Part shown: positions 46,621 through 58,323 of the stretch, piece by piece | How the letters are laid out: every line of letters starts with the position of its first letter | How positions within the stretch are numbered: the first letter of the stretch is position 1 | Source of the DNA: Bretschneidera sinensis | Taxonomy: Eukaryota > Streptophyta > Magnoliopsida > Brassicales > Akaniaceae | NCBI GenBank assembly: GCA_023935145.1 | Contig: CM043705.1 | Coordinates: forward strand, 59,936,584-60,000,583 | Length of the DNA: 64,000 nt | Direction of reading: 5' to 3' | Notes under the pieces: generated by a model | What the model saw: only the letters and a program-made list of their open reading frames with translations | What the model was told of the DNA's origin: nothing | Databases searched by the model: none | Position numbers and translations under genes: made by a program

Positions 46621-47040
46621 TTGTCCATTGTCGTTGGTGCCTCCCCCTTCCCCACTATGGCAGCGTATCACTCCATCATTCACTAAGGCGGCTTGCTCTT
46701 TCCTTGACAAGGTAGCGCCGGATTACTTGTGGCAGCAGAAGCGACGACGACGTTCTCTTTTTTTGATTAACATATCGAATTGTATGTTTTTGGTTGGGAA
46801 TTTGGGATCAGTAGTGTTGATGCTGAAAATCTGCTGCCAAGTTGGATGTCTGTTATTCGGCGGTCTACACAAAGAAAGAGGGGTGAACTAAAGAGTCATC
46901 AGAGGAAAGAGGGGTGGTGCCTCCGAGGACTCTCCGATGCCTTTGTGAGTGCAAGGTTTTGAGAAAATGGAGGGAGTTATGATATCTATGTTTTTGTGAT
47001 GAGCTTGAATTGAATTGAGATCAACATACCTTGGGCTTTT
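46621..47040 (+). other. Gene-like fragment of unknown origin
   Basis: This stretch is richer in G and C than its surroundings and has short overlapping open frames (46628-46891 and 46780-46962) but no long one. It is preceded by pyrimidine-rich sequence (CATCTCTCTCTCACC) like a plant 5' leader. I do not recognise a protein family. It could be a captured or degraded exon, or part of a mobile element. Confidence 0.3.
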
Positions 47041-47160
47041 TATACTGGTTCAGGGGCAAGTTGACCACATGCTCGAGACGGTGCAGTCTCTGAAATCTTG
47101 CTTCCATTTTTGCATGTGAGAAGTCTGTGAATGATGACGGCTTCGTCACCTACTCGGCCA

Positions 47161-47297
47161 TGTGTCGTTTGATCATTGGAGGGAGAGCTATCCACGCATC
47201 ACCAGGCTACTAGAAAGTGTTTGTTATTGATGCGACCACGTGTCATCTGGTCATTAGAGGGAGAGCTATCCACGTGTCACCAGGCTACTAGAGGGTG
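47161..47297. repeat. Two direct repeats of about 59 bp
   Basis: Copies at 47161-47219 and 47239-47297 share GAGGGAGAGCTATCCACG and ACCAGGCTACTAGA blocks, spaced 78 bp start to start. They contain CACGTGTCA-like motifs. They lie between the gene-like fragment and the minisatellite. Confidence 0.75.
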
Positions 47298-47427
47298 AAC
47301 TATTCACTACATCAGAGGCCCCCCACTTCCCTAAGTAGATTTATGTGCTTGAGAAAGTATAATAGAGCTTCGTGGCGTTGGTTGCGTGCTTCCGTCTGTG
47401 AAGCCTAAGGCTAAGCATATGGACCTC

Positions 47428-47858
47428 AATCAAAATGCTCGGTCTTGGAGATGTGAGATCGAGCATTCGAGCAGCAGTTAAGATGCTCGACCTTGGAGAC
47501 ATGGGATCGAGCATTCGAGCAGCAGTCAAAATGCTCGGCCTCGGGGATATTTTTGGAATGTGGGACGGAGCATATGAGGCTTAGTTAAAATGCTCGGCCT
47601 TGAAGATTTTTTGGAGATATGGGACCGAGCATATGAGGCTCAGTCAAAATGCTCGGCCTTGGAGATTTTTTATAGACGTGGACCGAGCATATGAGACTCA
47701 GTCAAAATGCTTGGTCTTGGAGATTTTTTGGAGACGTGAGATAAAGCATATGAGGCTAAATCAAAATGCTCTGCCTTGGAGATTTTCTGGAGACATGGGA
47801 CCGAGCATATGAAGCTTAGTCAAAATGCTCGGCCTTGGAGATTTTCTAGAGATGTGGT
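47428..47858. repeat. Minisatellite, about 8 units of 47-60 bp
   Basis: Each unit begins with (T)CAAAATGCTCGGCCTTGG and usually continues with AGATTTT, then GGGACCGAGCATATGAGGC. Units start near 47428, 47476, 47525, 47584, 47643, 47701, 47760 and 47819. The first two are shorter and carry GAGCATTCGAGCAGCAG in place of the later form. Short open frames across it are a by-product of the repeat. Confidence 0.85.
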
Positions 47859-48730
47859 GTATTACCCGTGTTCTTAAAGTAAGGGTAAAGAAGTAATTTG
47901 ATAGATATTACATGGAATTAAAATAATATATATACATGAAAAATTTACTATTGAATGAAATAATTCTTTTGAAAAAAAAAACATGTAGCTGTTGTAGTTA
48001 CAAAGAAAGAAAAAGAAAAAGGAAAAAAAGGGACGACACTTGAACGCCCAGGTGTTGTCTCCACATGCATGAACTTTGCATGCAAGACACGTGGGAGGGA
48101 ACAAAATGTGCTGAAACGGTGGGTAGTTTTAATATTAAAACTTAGTTTTTTTTATTTTGTTTTATTTTTCTTACCAAATCCCGTTTGGTTTTCTTCTTTC
48201 TTCAATTCAAATTTCTTAGCAAAAATTTATAAAGAAAATTTCTCCAATATTAGAGATAGTACAATCATCCAAATTACAATAGCAAGATGTCATCACATTT
48301 AAGGTATTGGTGATCAGCAATATCAAGAAATTACTGAAAAGAACAAGAAAGGCAAAGATGTGATCCACGGGTAGCTTTAAGTGCTATGTGGTGAGTTAGA
48401 TTTACTTTTAGTAATCGAAACCAATAAAAATATGAAATTATGATATTTGAATAAATGGGTGAATTATAATGATTTAAGAATACATTTTCTGTTATATATG
48501 AAAATTGATTGATTTATTGATTAGGAATTGGAAAGTGTGTTGAATATTAATTATATGAGAATTTATATTCTAGATAGGATGGATGAATGAAAAATATGCT
48601 GAGAAGTTTTATGAAGTTTCTGAAAAATATGATTGAAAAGTGGATATGATATATGATGAGATGATTTAATGAATATGATAAAAATAATGAGAAAGAACAG
48701 GATAGCTAAATTGAACACTTGAATGTATGC
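47859..48730. other. AT-rich spacer between two minisatellites
   Basis: Unique sequence without a supported gene. It includes a short dyad around 48062-48083 (TGCATGAACTTTGCATGCA) next to a CACGTG motif. Nothing else supported. Confidence 0.5.
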
Positions 48731-48960
48731 TTGTTTTCATATTATCGCTCATATGCATGAAATAAAAGACCGGGAAGGCAGTTGATCTTCTTGTTTTCAT
48801 ATTATTGCTCATATACATAAAATAAAAGACTGGGAAGGCAGCCGGTCTAGCTGAAAATAAAAGACCGGGAAGGCATCCGATCTAGCTGAAAATAAAAGAC
48901 CGAGAAGAAAGTCAGTCTAGTTGAAAATAAAAGACTGAGAAGGCAGCCGGTCTAGCCGAA
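48731..48960. repeat. Compound minisatellite with 60-bp and 35-bp units
   Basis: Two 60-bp units (48731-48790 and 48791-48850) each end in AATAAAAGACCGGGAAGGCAG-like sequence. Three 35-bp units follow with the core GAAAATAAAAGACCGGGAAG and a CCGGTCTAGCT tail. The array ends exactly where TBL copy M4 begins, inside exon 4. Confidence 0.85.
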
Positions 48961-49962
48961 TTGAATAACATCCCATTTGTAAGGTTAATTTTTTTAAAAT
49001 TTTTTTTAGATTAGAAATATCACATAAAAGCAAGGTTTTTAATTTTGATTTCAACAAAGATTTCAAGAGTAAAAGAAACATGGAAGAACAGGTGAAAATT
49101 TTGTTTTCAGTTTGAAATTGTCAAAGGGAAAAAAATTCCATCATCAAGAATTAATTCTTTCAATTGCCGACAATTGACAAAAAAATTCCTTGAAATATTA
49201 CCTATCCAATCGTGGAAATTGAAATAATTTTCGAAATATCACACATATTCTGAATTTTATTGGAAAATCCAGTGATATTTGGTAAAACGATATGAAATGG
49301 TCCAGATGCGTGGAAATTTGAAATTTCATCGAGACTGTGATCCTTGTATGCAAGGTCAGAGTGAACAAATCATAAGTCATGTGGCGAACCAATGTAATGG
49401 AAAAGATCCTCGGATATATATAAGGTCCTATAAAGCTAAAAGTAACTTCAACTAATATTTTTGAAGGATAGACACCTGAGATTACAGTTAAGGGAAATTA
49501 GCTGTCTTTTTTTAATAGAATTCAATCTACGAACACAAACATATGAAGTGGGAAAAAGAAATAGGTATATATATGATTGATTGCACTTGTCAGTTAAAAA
49601 AATTCTCAATATTTAGAGACACAAATTAAGTGTTAATTAAAAACTTACGGTGTTTTGGATCCACTCTGAAGCTACCAATGCCATGTATTGAATATCAATG
49701 CATCAATTCCCTTCCATATTTCTCCATCGTTAATGGAATTATGTTTTAGAATTCGCCGACCTTTCTCCCTAACAACGTCAACTAGCAATGCATTGCGGGA
49801 GAACATTAACGAAATATTGTAGCTCTACAAAAAGAAAAATGAAATTGAAGTGCAATATGATGTTTTAGTAATCGTAACAATTTAGTAAATGAGTGGTTAG
49901 TGGTTTTATTCTCCACTACATGAATTAAGAGTATCATAGATAGATTTTTTTATTAAAAAAAT

Positions 49963-51009
49963 AGTTGGAAATCACCTTGACAAGATGCCCAGGTGGTGAT
50001 CTTCCAAACACCCAAGTCTAGAATGACTTGTAGAAAGAATTTCAGCAATCGAACACAACAACAGAAAATCAAAGAAAGAAAGAAGACATGCAATTTGTTA
50101 TCGAGGTTCGGCAATGTGCCTACGTCCCCATGAGTTCCTTCGAACTCTCTGCACTATCTCAAATGGTTCTCACAAGTTACAGCAATCCCCTTCAAGAAGC
50201 TCAAGTTCTTGAAGAAACCAAGAAGAGAAGAAAGAAGATTACAATGCTCTCTCTCTATACTACTCTCTCTTGTTTACAACCAGCCTCACTATAAAGAGTC
50301 CCTCTTGTGTTTATGTCTCTCACACAATTCTCTCTTGTATTTACAATTGATCTCACAAACTTGTGTGTTTCTCCTCTCATAAAAATGAGGCTTGAGAACC
50401 CCTTTTATAGCCTTTCACTTCTTGGACATTCTTGTGAATCAATTTCCACCCTTTGATCATGATCTCCACTTAATCATAGCCCTTCATCACTTCCCAAGTG
50501 GTACTGTGCATTTTAATCTTGCACTCACACACTTAAAAGGGTCTTAAAACAGGCTGTCCATGTGTGCAGCCCTTTGCCTAGCGTCTAGGCGCTCAACAGG
50601 GGGCGCCATGGTGCTGGGCAGGGCACCTTTGCACACCTTCTGGATGCCATGGTGCTGGTGCTGGGCACCATGGCGCTGATGCGGTCCTTCAGCACATCAT
50701 TCTGGATGCCATGGTTCTGGTGTTGGGTGCCATTGCACTGATGCGGTCCTTCAGCACATCATTCTGGATGCCATGGTGCTGTTGCTGGGCGCCATGGCGC
50801 ATGCTGATGCTGCTGCTGTGCGCACACTTCCCTGATTGTGTGCAGAAGTGCGCACACTAGTGCGCATGGCCTTCCCTTGCTCCAAATTGATGCACACACA
50901 TGTGTGCAGTCTTCTAACTTGCTAAAATCTGATACTCCACCTTTGGTTTGGACTTTAACCATTTTTAAACCATGGTTGGACCTGTTTGAACCTTAGACAA
51001 ATAACAACA
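49963..51009 (-). repeat. 3' LTR of copia-3
   Basis: LTR of about 1,047 bp matching 54704-55756. It contains a GC-rich tandem repeat (about 50639-50815) and a TATA-like CTATAAAAGG on the minus strand near 50401-50410. The sequence next to it inside the element reads AAAGGTAGAGAT on the minus strand and may be the polypurine tract. Confidence 0.88.
50639..50815. repeat. GC-rich tandem repeat inside copia-3 LTR
   Basis: About three units of about 60 bp contain TGGATGCCATGGTGCTGG and GCGGTCCTTCAGCACATCAT. The same array is in the other LTR at about 55387-55560. The units include GGCGCCATGGCGC dyads and stand out against the AT-rich surroundings. Confidence 0.8.
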
Positions 51010-51092
51010 ATCTCTACCTTTGTCTAAGTGTTCAAAAAACCTGAACCATTGTGCAGAAAGCTTTGGGATCCAAACTCATCTTGAGTCACCAA

Positions 51093-52200
51093 TTAACCAA
51101 CTCCAATCCTAAGTAATTCAAGGCAATTATTGAACTTACTTAGAGGTAGAACTTTAGTACCCAAGTCCGTAGGATTTTCTTCTGTGGCAACCTTGTCAAC
51201 ATGAATGCATTCTTTCGTACCATTTTCCGGAATGTAATGATACCGAACATCCATATGCTTCATCCCCTCATGGAACACCAGATTCCTCCACAAGTGTCAC
51301 GCACCTTGGCTATCCAAAGATTCCACCACTTGCTCTTTTAGGACCTCCCACTCGTCCAACAACCCTTTGCACCCCATAGCCTCATTTATGGCTTCCGTAG
51401 CCGCTATGCATTCTGCCCTGGTTGTTATGAGTGCTACCACCGGCTGCCACTGAGCCTTCAAATACCTCAGCAACCTATTCATCCCAAGCCAATGCTTCTT
51501 TTCGGAATTACTCACAAATTTACTGAGAACACCCATTGCCCAAGAAACCCTCAACCGGTTTCTTTCCTTTTCTTGGATTCTACACATCCCAAGGATCTTT
51601 TGTGTAAGGCTGAGACCTCTCAAACTCTTCACTGAGTTGAGATGTAAACCTTTTAATCCTCTTCCTACTGTTCCAAACCAACAGCCCATCAATGACATAG
51701 GTGAGGATACTCACCATCTTCTCCACCTTGTGTCCAGGTGAAAAAGTTTCTGTGAAACCTATATCTTCTCTTCTTGTGAACCCATTCGCCACCATCCTAG
51801 CTTTGTTTGGGACTTCATCCCCTGGAGTATTTCCTTCTTTGATCTTGTAGAGCCATCTACAATCCACCACTCTCTATTTTTCTAGTTTGGGCACCAGCTC
51901 CCAAGAGTTGTTCTTCATCAAAGAGTCCATTTCTTCCTCCATAGCCAGCTGCCACTTTGACGAATCCTTACACTCCATGGCATCCATGTAAATTTCTAGT
52001 TCAACCTCTCCTTCTATCCAATGAGCTGCTACATTGGCATCTGCAAACCCATATCTCAAGGGTGGTCTAACCACTCTCCTTTTTCGGTCTCTTGTGAGCT
52101 GCTAGTCATTTACTGCATTAACCTCTTCTTGTTCAGCCTCTTCTTGAGTTTCTTGAGCTTCTTGGCCTTTATCCAAGGGCTCTACCTGGTCCGAACCCTC
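51093..52200 (-). pseudogene. Copia-3 reverse transcriptase and RNase H remnants
   Basis: Reading on the minus strand, the RT start is visible (MDSLMKNNSWELVPKLEK, near 51874-51930), then CRWLYKIKEG and ARMVANGFTRREDIGFTETFSPG. The sequence then jumps to a late RT segment (IKRFTSQLSEEFE), so the palm with the YVDD motif is missing. RNase H remains as broken pieces (HWLGMNRLLRYLKAQW, ALITTRAECIAATEA, and a final MDVRYHYIPE segment at about 51220-51260). The RT cannot be functional. Confidence 0.8.
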
Positions 52201-53324
52201 TTACCTCCTCTGCTCTACCTGAACCGAGTTCTCCTTGATGCGATGCTCCACAACTTCTGGTTTGGTTTGCTCACTAGCCCCTGCAGGGTTAGTTTTCTCC
52301 AAGTAGAGAAATAATAATTCATTAAAAATAACATCCCTACTTATAATCAGTTTCATGCCCTTATTTTCTAAGGACCACAACCTATATCTCTTAACCCCAT
52401 CACCATATCCTAGAAATACACATTTTCTAGATCTTGGGCTAAGTTTATCCTCCTTTTGATGTGCATATGCAGCACAACCAAAAGTCCTAAGGTTGTTTAA
52501 TACAGGGGGTTTTCCATTCCACATCTCCATGGGAGTCTTGAGCTCTAAAGCTCTAGAGGGTGATCTATTTATCAAGTATGCAGCTGTAGCCACAGCTTCT
52601 CCCAAAAATATTTTGGTAAACCGGATTCATTTAACATGCACCTAACCTTTTCTATAAGGGTCTTATTCATCCACTCAGCAACTCCACTTTGCTGAGGGGT
52701 TTCCACAACCATCCTATGTCTTAGAATCCCATTTAATCTACAGAATTGATCAAGTTCTTGGTTAAAAATTTCTAAGCCATTATCAGTTCTTATCCCCTTA
52801 ACCACTCTACCCATTTGAGTCTCAACCAGCCCTTTCCACACCAGTAACTTATTCAAGGCATCTGATTTATTTCTAAGCAAATAAACCCACACTCTTCTTG
52901 AATAATCATCAATTAAAGACAGAAAGTAAAAGTTACCTCCCTGTGTTGGTGTCCTTGCTAGTCCCCAAAGGTCCGCATGAATGTAGTCAAGAATCCCCTT
53001 AGATTTGTGCACTCTGGTGTTGAAGTTGACCCGGTGTTGCTTCCCAAGAATGCAACTTTCACAGAAATCAAGTTCCTCTACTTTGTCTCCACCAAGTAAG
53101 CCATCATTGCTGAGAACTTGCAGGCCCTCTTCGCTCATATGTCCCAAGCGAGTATGCCAAAGGGCTGCCTTATCCATCTCAGCCATCAAGCTTGCTGCTT
53201 GATCATTGATTTTTGTCTCTCCGATCATCTCATACAATCCAATTTTTCTTGCTACCTTGATCACTACCAAAGATCCCTTGGCCACCTTGATCTTTCCTCC
53301 TTCTATCTTGCATGTGTACCCCAT
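52201..53324 (-). pseudogene. Copia-3 integrase remnant
   Basis: An open stretch from 53324 to 52572 covers the zinc segment ALWHTRLGHMSEEGL with CESCILGK, and the integrase core with HADLWGLARTP, LIDDYSRRVWVYLL, and RTDNGLEIFNQELDQF. The last catalytic part reads PQQSGVAEWMNKTLIEKV. A frameshift near 52600 leads into the next frame (52605-52201), which carries NRSPSRALELKTPMEMW, FGCAAYAH and KCVFLGYG. The core residues are largely retained, but the frame is broken. Confidence 0.85.
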
Positions 53325-53632
53325 GGAATCCAGCTGCCCAATGAGATCAAATTCCTCCTCAAATCTGGGAGATACCTCACATTTTCCAGCAGCCTTGTGA
53401 CTCCATCAAACATCCTCACCTGGATGTCTCCAATCCCTCTCACTTGGCAAGAATTGTCATTCCCCAAGAAGACCCTTCCATCATTGATCTCCTTGAAATT
53501 TTTGAACCATTCCTTGTGAGGGCACATATGATAAGTGCACCCGGTATCAAGAATCCATTTCCCGCTGCCTTCTTGCCCCCTGCTCATATCCAAGCACACA
53601 ACAAGAACATCATCACCTTGCTGTTCTTCCAT
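53303..53632 (-). pseudogene. Copia-3 protease remnant
   Basis: The stretch GKWILDTGCTYHMCPHKEW carries the catalytic D-T-G of the copia aspartic protease, unlike copia-1, where the aspartate is lost. It continues to YLPDLRRNLISLGS, then shifts frame before the GAG-pre-integrase segment starting at 53324. Confidence 0.82.
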
Positions 53633-54442
53633 GCCAACCGAAGCCTCTCCATTGTTGGTATGGCTTCTCCTCTCATCCCATAACCTCTTCTTGCAATCTT
53701 TCTTGAAATGGCCCTATTTGTTGCAGTAGAAGCATCTCCTTCCTTCTCCAAGTCTTGTCTTGGAATGAGATCTCCCATGGCTCTCTCCTCTACCTTTGTC
53801 CCGGTAGTAGCCATTGTTGCTGCCATTCCGAGTTGCTGACCTTCCTCTTACGAACAGCCCATCACCACTTGATGTCTCCTTCATCTTGGCTTTGAAATCA
53901 TGTGCCTTTATGGCATTGATCACAATCTCCACTGTTAAAGTATCCCTTCCATACTCAATAGCATTAATCAAATTATCAAAGCAAGCAGGAAGAGAATTTA
54001 ACAAAATGACAGCCAATTGTTCATTCGGAAAAATAATGGTACAACTATTCAAATCTTGAACTAGCTTATTAAAGACAACAAGATTATCTTGCAACTCTTT
54101 ACTAGGATCCGTTTTAAAAGCAAAGATTCTTTTAAGAAGATAAATCTTGTTAGGAAGAGTTTTGATAAGAAACAACTCATCTAGTTTCTTCCATATGACA
54201 GCCGGATCCTCTGAGTCTCCGCACTCCCTTGTGACACTATCCGACATGTGTAAGAAAATGGTGCTGTAAGCCATCTTCTTCATCTCGATCCACTGGTCCT
54301 CCGTGACACTTACTGGAAAAGCATCATCTTCTCCAATATCCAAGTCCACTTTCTATTGCATTAGAACTGCCTTGATCTTCCGCTTCCAAAGGGCAAAGTC
54401 TCCCTTTCCATCAAACTTCTCTACACAGAAATTTGAAGCCAT
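53633..54442 (-). pseudogene. Copia-3 gag remnant
   Basis: Gag starts at ATG 54442 on the minus strand, with the VEKFDGKGDFALWKRKIK segment, and meets a TAG near 54353. It reopens at 54349 and runs to 53714, with IWKKLDELF and LPACFDNLINAIEYG. A stop (TAG near 53716) falls inside the zinc knuckle directly after CFYCNK, and the GHFKKDC half follows it. The frame is closed at two points. Confidence 0.83.
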
Positions 54443-54648
54443 CGTTTGCGGACAAGATCCCAGATTTATGCACTACCCACAAATGCTTTCTTCAACCTCA
54501 AGAACACAGATCGAAGATGGATCTTAACACCGTTCTTGAATCAACCTTCAAGAACACAACCGGATCTTGATCTTTACACCGTTCTTGAATCACCTAAGAA
54601 GTTGATCTTTGATTCTTGGAGTCTTGGCTCCGTCACCTTCTACTTCTT

Positions 54649-54702
54649 GCTCCGATAACCAGCTGTGCAACTCTGATACCATTGTCCAAAGCTCTGATAC
54701 CA
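54649..54702 (-). promoter_or_regulatory. Primer binding site and two further copies (copia-3)
   Basis: On the minus strand TGGTATCAGAGC (54691-54702) lies just after the 5' LTR. Similar motifs follow at 54670-54681 (TGGTATCAGAGT) and 54649-54661 (TGGTTATCGGAGC), each about 21 bp apart. The set matches that of copia-1. Confidence 0.75.
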
Positions 54703-54703
54703 C

Positions 54704-55756
54704 TATTGGAAATCACCTTGACAAGATGCCCAGGCGGTGATCTTCCAAACACCCAAGTCTAGAATGACTTGTAGAAAGAATTTCAGCAATCGAACACGAC
54801 AACAGAAAATCAAAGAAAGAAAGAAGACAAGCAATTTGTTATCGAGGTTCGGCAATGTGCCTACGTCCCCGTGAGTTCCTCCGAACTCTCTGCACTATCC
54901 CAAATGGTTCTTACAAGTTACAGCAATCCCCTTCAAGAAGTTCAAGTTCTTGAAGAAACCAAGAAGAGAAGAAAGAAGATTACAATGCTCTTTCTCTATA
55001 CTACTCTCTCTTGTTTACAACTAGCCTCACTACAAAGAGTCCCTCTTGTGTTTATGTCTCACACAATTCTCTCTTGTATTTACAATTGATCTCACAATGT
55101 CACAAACTTGTGTGTTTCTCCTCTCATAAAAATGAGGCTTGAGAACCCCTTTTATAGCCTTTCACTTCTTGGACATTCCTGTGAATCAATTTCCACCCTT
55201 TGATCATGATCTCCACTTAATCATAGCCCTTCATCACTTCCCAAGTGTTGCTGTGCGTTTTAACCTTGCACTCACACATTTAAAAGGGTCTTAAAACAGG
55301 CTGTCCATGTGTGCAGTCCTTTGCCTAGCGCCTAGGTGCTCAACAGGGGGCGCCATGGTGCTGGGCAGGGCACCTTTGCACACCTTCTGGATGCCATGGT
55401 GGTGGTGCTGGGCGCCATGGCGCTGATGCGGTCCTTCGGCACATCATTCTGGATGCCATGGTGCTGGTGCTTGGTGCCATGGCGCTGATGCGGTCCTTCA
55501 GCACATCATTCTGGACGCCATGGTGCTGGTGCTGGGCGCCATGGCGCATGCTGATGCTGCTGCTGTGCGCACACTTCCCTGATTGTGTGCAAAAGTGCAC
55601 ACACTAGTGCGCATGGCCTTCCCTTGCTCCAACTTGATGCACACACATGTGTGCAGTCTTCTAACTTGCTGAACTCTGATACTCAACCTTTTGTTTGGAC
55701 TTTAACCATTTCTAAACCATGGTTGGACCTGTTTGAACCTTACACAAATAACAACA
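54704..55756 (-). repeat. 5' LTR of copia-3
   Basis: LTR of about 1,053 bp matching 49963-51009. On the minus strand it begins TGTTGTTATTTGTGTAAGG and ends TTTCCAATA before the primer site. A GC-rich repeat block lies at about 55387-55560, and a TATA-like CTATAAAAGG near 55149-55158. Confidence 0.88.
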
Positions 55757-56742
55757 AAAATGGTTTATGAGATTAACTCATCATTGGATGAATGTCACAA
55801 CATCCATAATATTGACGTGACTCATTCAAATGATGCATTGAAATCTAAATATTCTCCCCAATTATTGAAGGGGATCTCTGAATTATTTTGATGACGAACT
55901 TTCTTCTTCTTCGCACTGCTTCTCTCTTTTTTTTTTAAAAAAAAATATTACAGTAACAAGAAAAGCGTAGTGTTCATCACAGAAGTTTAAACGAATACCA
56001 AATTTAACCCAAGATAATTTAGACAAAGTAATTCAAAGGAAAAAGAAAATTCTCTTACCGGGAAGCTAAATGTGGAGAGACCTCTTTTCCTTGTTAAGAT
56101 ATATTTAGCATGTGGTTCTGCTGTATGAAGCATGCGAGTGACTGCCATTGATTAAGACCCATTGAATCCCCAATAAACATGATCCGTTTTCCTTTAAATC
56201 TCCTCAAGAAATATTTCCCGTTAAATCTGTCTATATATACAAATTGTCTTATAAATCATGCAATTAATTATTAAATTAGTAAATGACTTTTGAGAGGAAA
56301 ATTAAGGTTGGAAAATATGTACGTACTTTGGTAACATGCATGAATTGGGCTTCCATCTGTACTTAAGATAATCTTTGTATGGTCAACCATTTTTATGGCA
56401 ATCAAATTGTTTTTTTATAAAAGGGCAACTTTCTGAGCTGTAAAAAGGGTAAGAAGACGTAGTATCATTGTGATAATCCCAACTCACCTCAAAATAATTA
56501 CAATAATCAGTCGTTTCATATCTATATACTTCATAGCGGTGTTTTTTATTTCAAAGGGTTACTTATATTTCGTACTTACGACAATCATAAACTTTCCAGT
56601 AGCCTTTCTTACATGGATAGCAAGGGTCGTCAGGTTTAAATTTGATCCCGTATTTCTTCCACAATTCTGTGACTTCCTGTTTTCCCCCAAAAAATAGAAA
56701 AGCTATAGCACCAGCAACCAATATAGGAAGCCAAGCACCCAT

Positions 56743-57860
56743 TTTTAATTGTCAGTGTTTAACTATAAGACACAAAAATAATTAAGGAGATGGACTTATT
56801 ACTACTAATTCGTTCATTTCTATACAACTCAAAGCCACTTGATTAATTAACTCTTAAATACTGCTGTAGTAGTGGAGTAATTAAGCTACTTGATTTAAAG
56901 CGTTATAAAAGATAATAATTATGTAGTCCGTAAATCGTGTAGAGAAAAAAGAAATGATGACTCATCTTCAGTTTCCGCCCATTTACATACGCTTTTTTAC
57001 GTTGCACTTAAGGATATATTAATTGCTAACTGATTTGGTGAGTTCGATCTTAATTTTCTGTGAGTTTGAGATCGTAATTTTTTTCCCATTTAATTGGTAG
57101 AAGTTTAACTTTAATTATTATAAAAAAAAAAGAATTTAATGTAAAAAGCCTTGGATTTTCTTCTCTTTCATTTTTTTTTTATTGTAATCTTGTTTCAGTT
57201 TCCATGCTAGCTAGCAATTATGGGTTCTCTGATCCATTCATATACTTTTTTGGGTAAATTCATTTTGATTTCAAGTGGTTATTTGGTTTTTCACTTTCTC
57301 CACTATGAATGGGGTTCAAAACCAACAAAGAATTAGGAACTTCTCCAATGAATGTCACACACCTCACATATCAGCAAATATCAAATTTCGTAGTTTGAAA
57401 AAAAAATCCAAAAAATGGAAGCTAATGACATTTAACGCAAGTATTCCATAAATTATAATATATACAAACTATGTACTCGTGCTATGCACGTGCCAACACT
57501 GTAGTACTGTTGTTGTGGTTAATATTTTAGGCTAATTTTGTTAACAATGGGAGAAATTAATTTATTAAATTAATATGTTATTTGAATTGGATTAGGCAAA
57601 TAAACATGAGGAAACTATTATTTTAAGTGATTTAAGATTAATGTGTACCTGAGTTTTGAATGTATATAAACTACTTTCAAGACAATGATTTTTTTAAATA
57701 AAATTTTTTGGTCGCTATTTGAGTTTGAAATTAAGTAGAGTTATTTTTTTCTTTTTAATGTTTTTCATATTAAATCAAATAATTACAATATGTGTAAGGT
57801 AAATGAAATGTTCAGCATCTCATCATTGCCTACATGAATGTTGTCATGATATATATATTA
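56743..57860. other. Upstream region of TBL pseudogene M4
   Basis: AT-rich spacer like the upstream part of 2507-4557, interrupted at 57866 by a gypsy element. It contains a CGTGC-TAT-GCACG hairpin-like motif near 57478-57490. No gene seen. Confidence 0.8.
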
Positions 57861-57865
57861 ATTAC

Positions 57866-58323
57866 TGACGCCGGGTAAAATAGCGATTATTCTGCAGGCT
57901 AGTCGAACAGATTGTTCACAGGGAGTAACACAAGAAAAACCCTAAAAAACAATACAGAGAAACAGCTCTGATGTTTTATTTAAAATTATGCAAATTCAAT
58001 AATAATGTTTACGAAACCCTAAGACCTTATTTATAAGGTCGAAACAAAATAGGAAAATTATATTAAGGCTGAAATTAAAATAACTAAAATAAAAAGTTTC
58101 CTAAAAACTGTAAACTGCCAATTTGAGCGCTTAAACGTCGTTTTTGGCTTAAAAATGACGACAATGAGGACAAAGTCCTCTGTTTTGTTCACTAGCCCGT
58201 TTCCAATCAGACTAGGGTCTTTCGGGCCTGATCTGAACCCGTGGCTCGCTCTAGGTAGTCAACCTGCCAGTTCTGCGCTGATCTGCCAACTCTGCATCAT
58301 CTGACTTGGATCCTCCTGCGTCA
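57866..58323 (-). repeat. 3' LTR of gypsy element
   Basis: 458-bp LTR that ends GCGTCA on the plus strand at 58323. It has about 48 bp near 58188-58250 that are absent from the other LTR. The tail of the integrase frame runs into it and stops at 58251. A CCTTATTTATAAGG TATA-containing palindrome lies near 58026-58039. Confidence 0.9.

Larger units (their letters stand above)
49963..55756 (-). mobile_element. Complete but degenerate Ty1/copia retrotransposon (copia-3)
   Basis: Two LTRs of about 1.05 kb (49963-51009 and 54704-55756) flank gag and pol on the minus strand, with the 5-bp duplication AAAAT at 49958-49962 and 55757-55761. The LTR ends fit TGTTG...CAACA, each inner or outer CAACA end carrying one change. 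Gag, protease, integrase and RNase H are recognisable, but several stops and frameshifts break them, and the RT core seems to be internally deleted. It sits in intron 2 of TBL copy M4, in the same orientation. Same family as copia-1. Confidence 0.92.
48961..56742 (-). pseudogene. TBL-family pseudogene M4, truncated and carrying a copia insertion
   Basis: Minus-strand copy with exon 1 at 56327-56742, exon 2 at 56059-56226, exon 3 at 49649-49824, and only the first 16 nt of exon 4 (48961-48976) before the break into the minisatellite. Exon 1 has the same stops at codons 60 and 64 as M1. Exon 2 has the same 4-bp deletion as M2, while its GDS motif is intact. Exon 3 has the W247 stop shared with M1. 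The acceptor of intron 3 is AA instead of AG. Intron 2 holds a 5.8-kb copia element (49963-55756). The mix of defects from M1 and M2 points to exchange between copies. Confidence 0.92.

Noticed and set aside
46628..46962. Small gene encoding an arginine-rich protein
   Set aside because: Two short frames overlap without splice signals that join them into a sensible protein. Listed only as a gene-like fragment.
47341..47812. Short open frames in the minisatellite
   Set aside because: The frames simply follow the repeat period and carry a repeated peptide; no other sign of coding.
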